Assembly (NCBI GenBank): GCA_028023455.1
Contig: JAQFVV010012441.1
Coordinates: 4,153,911 to 4,217,910 of the forward strand
Length of the DNA: 64,000 nt
Direction of reading: 5' to 3'
Source of the DNA: Epiperipatus broadwayi
Taxonomy: Eukaryota; Onychophora; Udeonychophora; Euonychophora; Peripatidae
This document shows, piece after piece, positions 63,011 through 64,000 of the stretch. The position numbers were made by a program, and so were the translations under genes. Under the pieces are notes generated by a model. That model was not told where the DNA came from and ran no database searches. It saw only the letters and a list, made by a program, of their open reading frames with translations. The number at the start of each line of letters is the position of its first letter. Position 1 is the first letter of the stretch.

Positions 63011-64000
63011 CAATAACTTTCCAAGCCCTTATCGTTTCACCATCAAACCTAATGACACCCTCATCTGTGCTAAGTTCAAACCTATTTAATGTTAACAAAT
63101 TTAAAATTAGCTCATGTCTGTCTAAACAGTATTATATATTTACATGCAAACCAACACTATAATTAGATAGAATTAGGAAAATTATAGCGTACTAAATTTA
63201 CTTAATATTTCTAAAAATGTTCATTATATTATTTAAGTTAAGAGTAAATAATTAATTTTGTTGTTTAATATTGTAAATTCATATGTGGATATATAATCTG
63301 TGGTATATAGAAGGAGGACATGATTTTAAAATATGTAAAAGCTGTTATCTAAAAATAATATTAAATGTTTCTTTAAAAATTGTTAAAAGATTTCTTGTTT
63401 TAAATATATTTGTGGGAAAAAGTTTCTCAAAAATATGTTTAAAAGTTATATCAAAATATGTTTGTAAGTTATTTTAAAAAAATATGTTAAAAAGGTTTAC
63501 GTTTTAAAAAAATGTTAAAAGGTTTTTAAATAAAAAGAGTTTCTATTATATGTAAGATTAAAAATAAAAGCTGGACAAGTAATTAAAAAGACTTTTGTTT
63601 GTAAACAAGTGTCATTAATGACCACACCTGGAATCAGTAAAAAGTAAAACTAGTTCAAAATTTATTAATTAAAATCTTCTTAGATAAGATTAAGTTATTT
63701 TAAAATCTAAATTGGACATTGTTTGCAACGAAAAATCTTAATTATAATAATAGCTTATGGAATGTTTCTAACATAAGTTATCTAAGATTTTAAAAATCTG
63801 GATTATAAATTGAAAAATATTTAATTAAATTTTGAGAAAAGCTATAAAGACTGTATTTTTAACAAAGGAGAGAACAGCCATATTTTTAGGGAGAATTGCA
63901 GCCAGTCTTCGTGATTGTTAATGTTTAATATGTCCAGCTAAAAGTGAGCATTTTGTTGCTGTTACTCTGTGGGGAGAACGGGGGTTTCTCTCGTCGAAAT
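63011..64000. other. Unassigned DNA with GC rise at window edge
   Basis: AT-rich until about 63,840, with internal echoes of TATGTTAAAAAGGTTT-type sequence at 63,485-63,525. The last 150 bp are richer in G+C (GGAGAGAACAGCCAT, GCAGCCAGTCTTCGTGATTG, CTCTGTGGGGAGAACGGGGG). A CTATAAAGACTG motif near 63,840 sits just ahead of this rise. It may be the start of a gene, LTR or other element that continues beyond the window. Confidence 0.25.

Overview
The window is very AT-rich (roughly a quarter G+C by eye) animal nuclear DNA with almost no host protein-coding content. The animal assignment rests on three kinds of elements: Penelope-like elements (PLEs) with GIY-YIG endonuclease ends, non-LTR retrotransposon (LINE) remnants with short tandem-repeat tails, and tRNA-promoter SINEs. 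Long (TATC)n, (TACC)n and (TAA)n microsatellites fit this. The phylum cannot be fixed; AT-rich cnidarians, flatworms and molluscs all remain possible. No bacterial-type operon, CRISPR array, rRNA or intact tRNA gene was seen.

Layout. 1-8.7 kb: AT-rich DNA with a PLE C-terminal scrap (0.83-1.0 kb) and two 'family A' foldback pieces. 8.7-11.4 kb: a dense cluster of inverted and tandem repeats (families B, A and two others). 12.7-13.4 kb: a 740-bp tetranucleotide microsatellite. 14-25 kb: scattered repeats, a GC-rich tRNA-like segment (14.58 kb), copia-like RT scraps (17.8-18.2 kb), a PLE scrap (21 kb), a palindrome with a hammerhead ribozyme at its apex (22.7 kb) and a family B copy (24 kb). 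29.3-32.8 kb: two LINE remnants in divergent orientation across a microsatellite. 35.5-36.1 kb: two candidate spliced exons on the minus strand, the best hint of a host gene. 39-46 kb: an RT-like scrap, local duplications, a tRNA-SINE palindrome (41.3-41.9 kb), a LINE 3' end and a foldback element (45.5-45.96 kb). 46-50.7 kb: a near full-length but broken PLE with an inverted 3' copy in front. 51.9-58.3 kb: four further family A copies. 59.4-59.7 kb: a weak exon candidate. 61.6-62.9 kb: a second, different broken PLE.

Main observation. At least five repeat families carry hammerhead ribozyme (HHR) cores or clear relics of them: families A and B, the 22.7 kb palindrome, the tail of the 46-50.7 kb PLE, and the 41.6 kb tRNA-SINE. 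Most are arranged as inverted dimers (foldbacks). Four family A copies have target-site duplications of 11-13 bp, so they arose by retroposition and not as cut-and-paste MITEs. The pattern fits non-autonomous, retrozyme/PLE-type mobile RNAs that process themselves with hammerheads and may use PLE or LINE machinery. Partnership with a particular enzyme is inference. No autonomous element in the window is intact.
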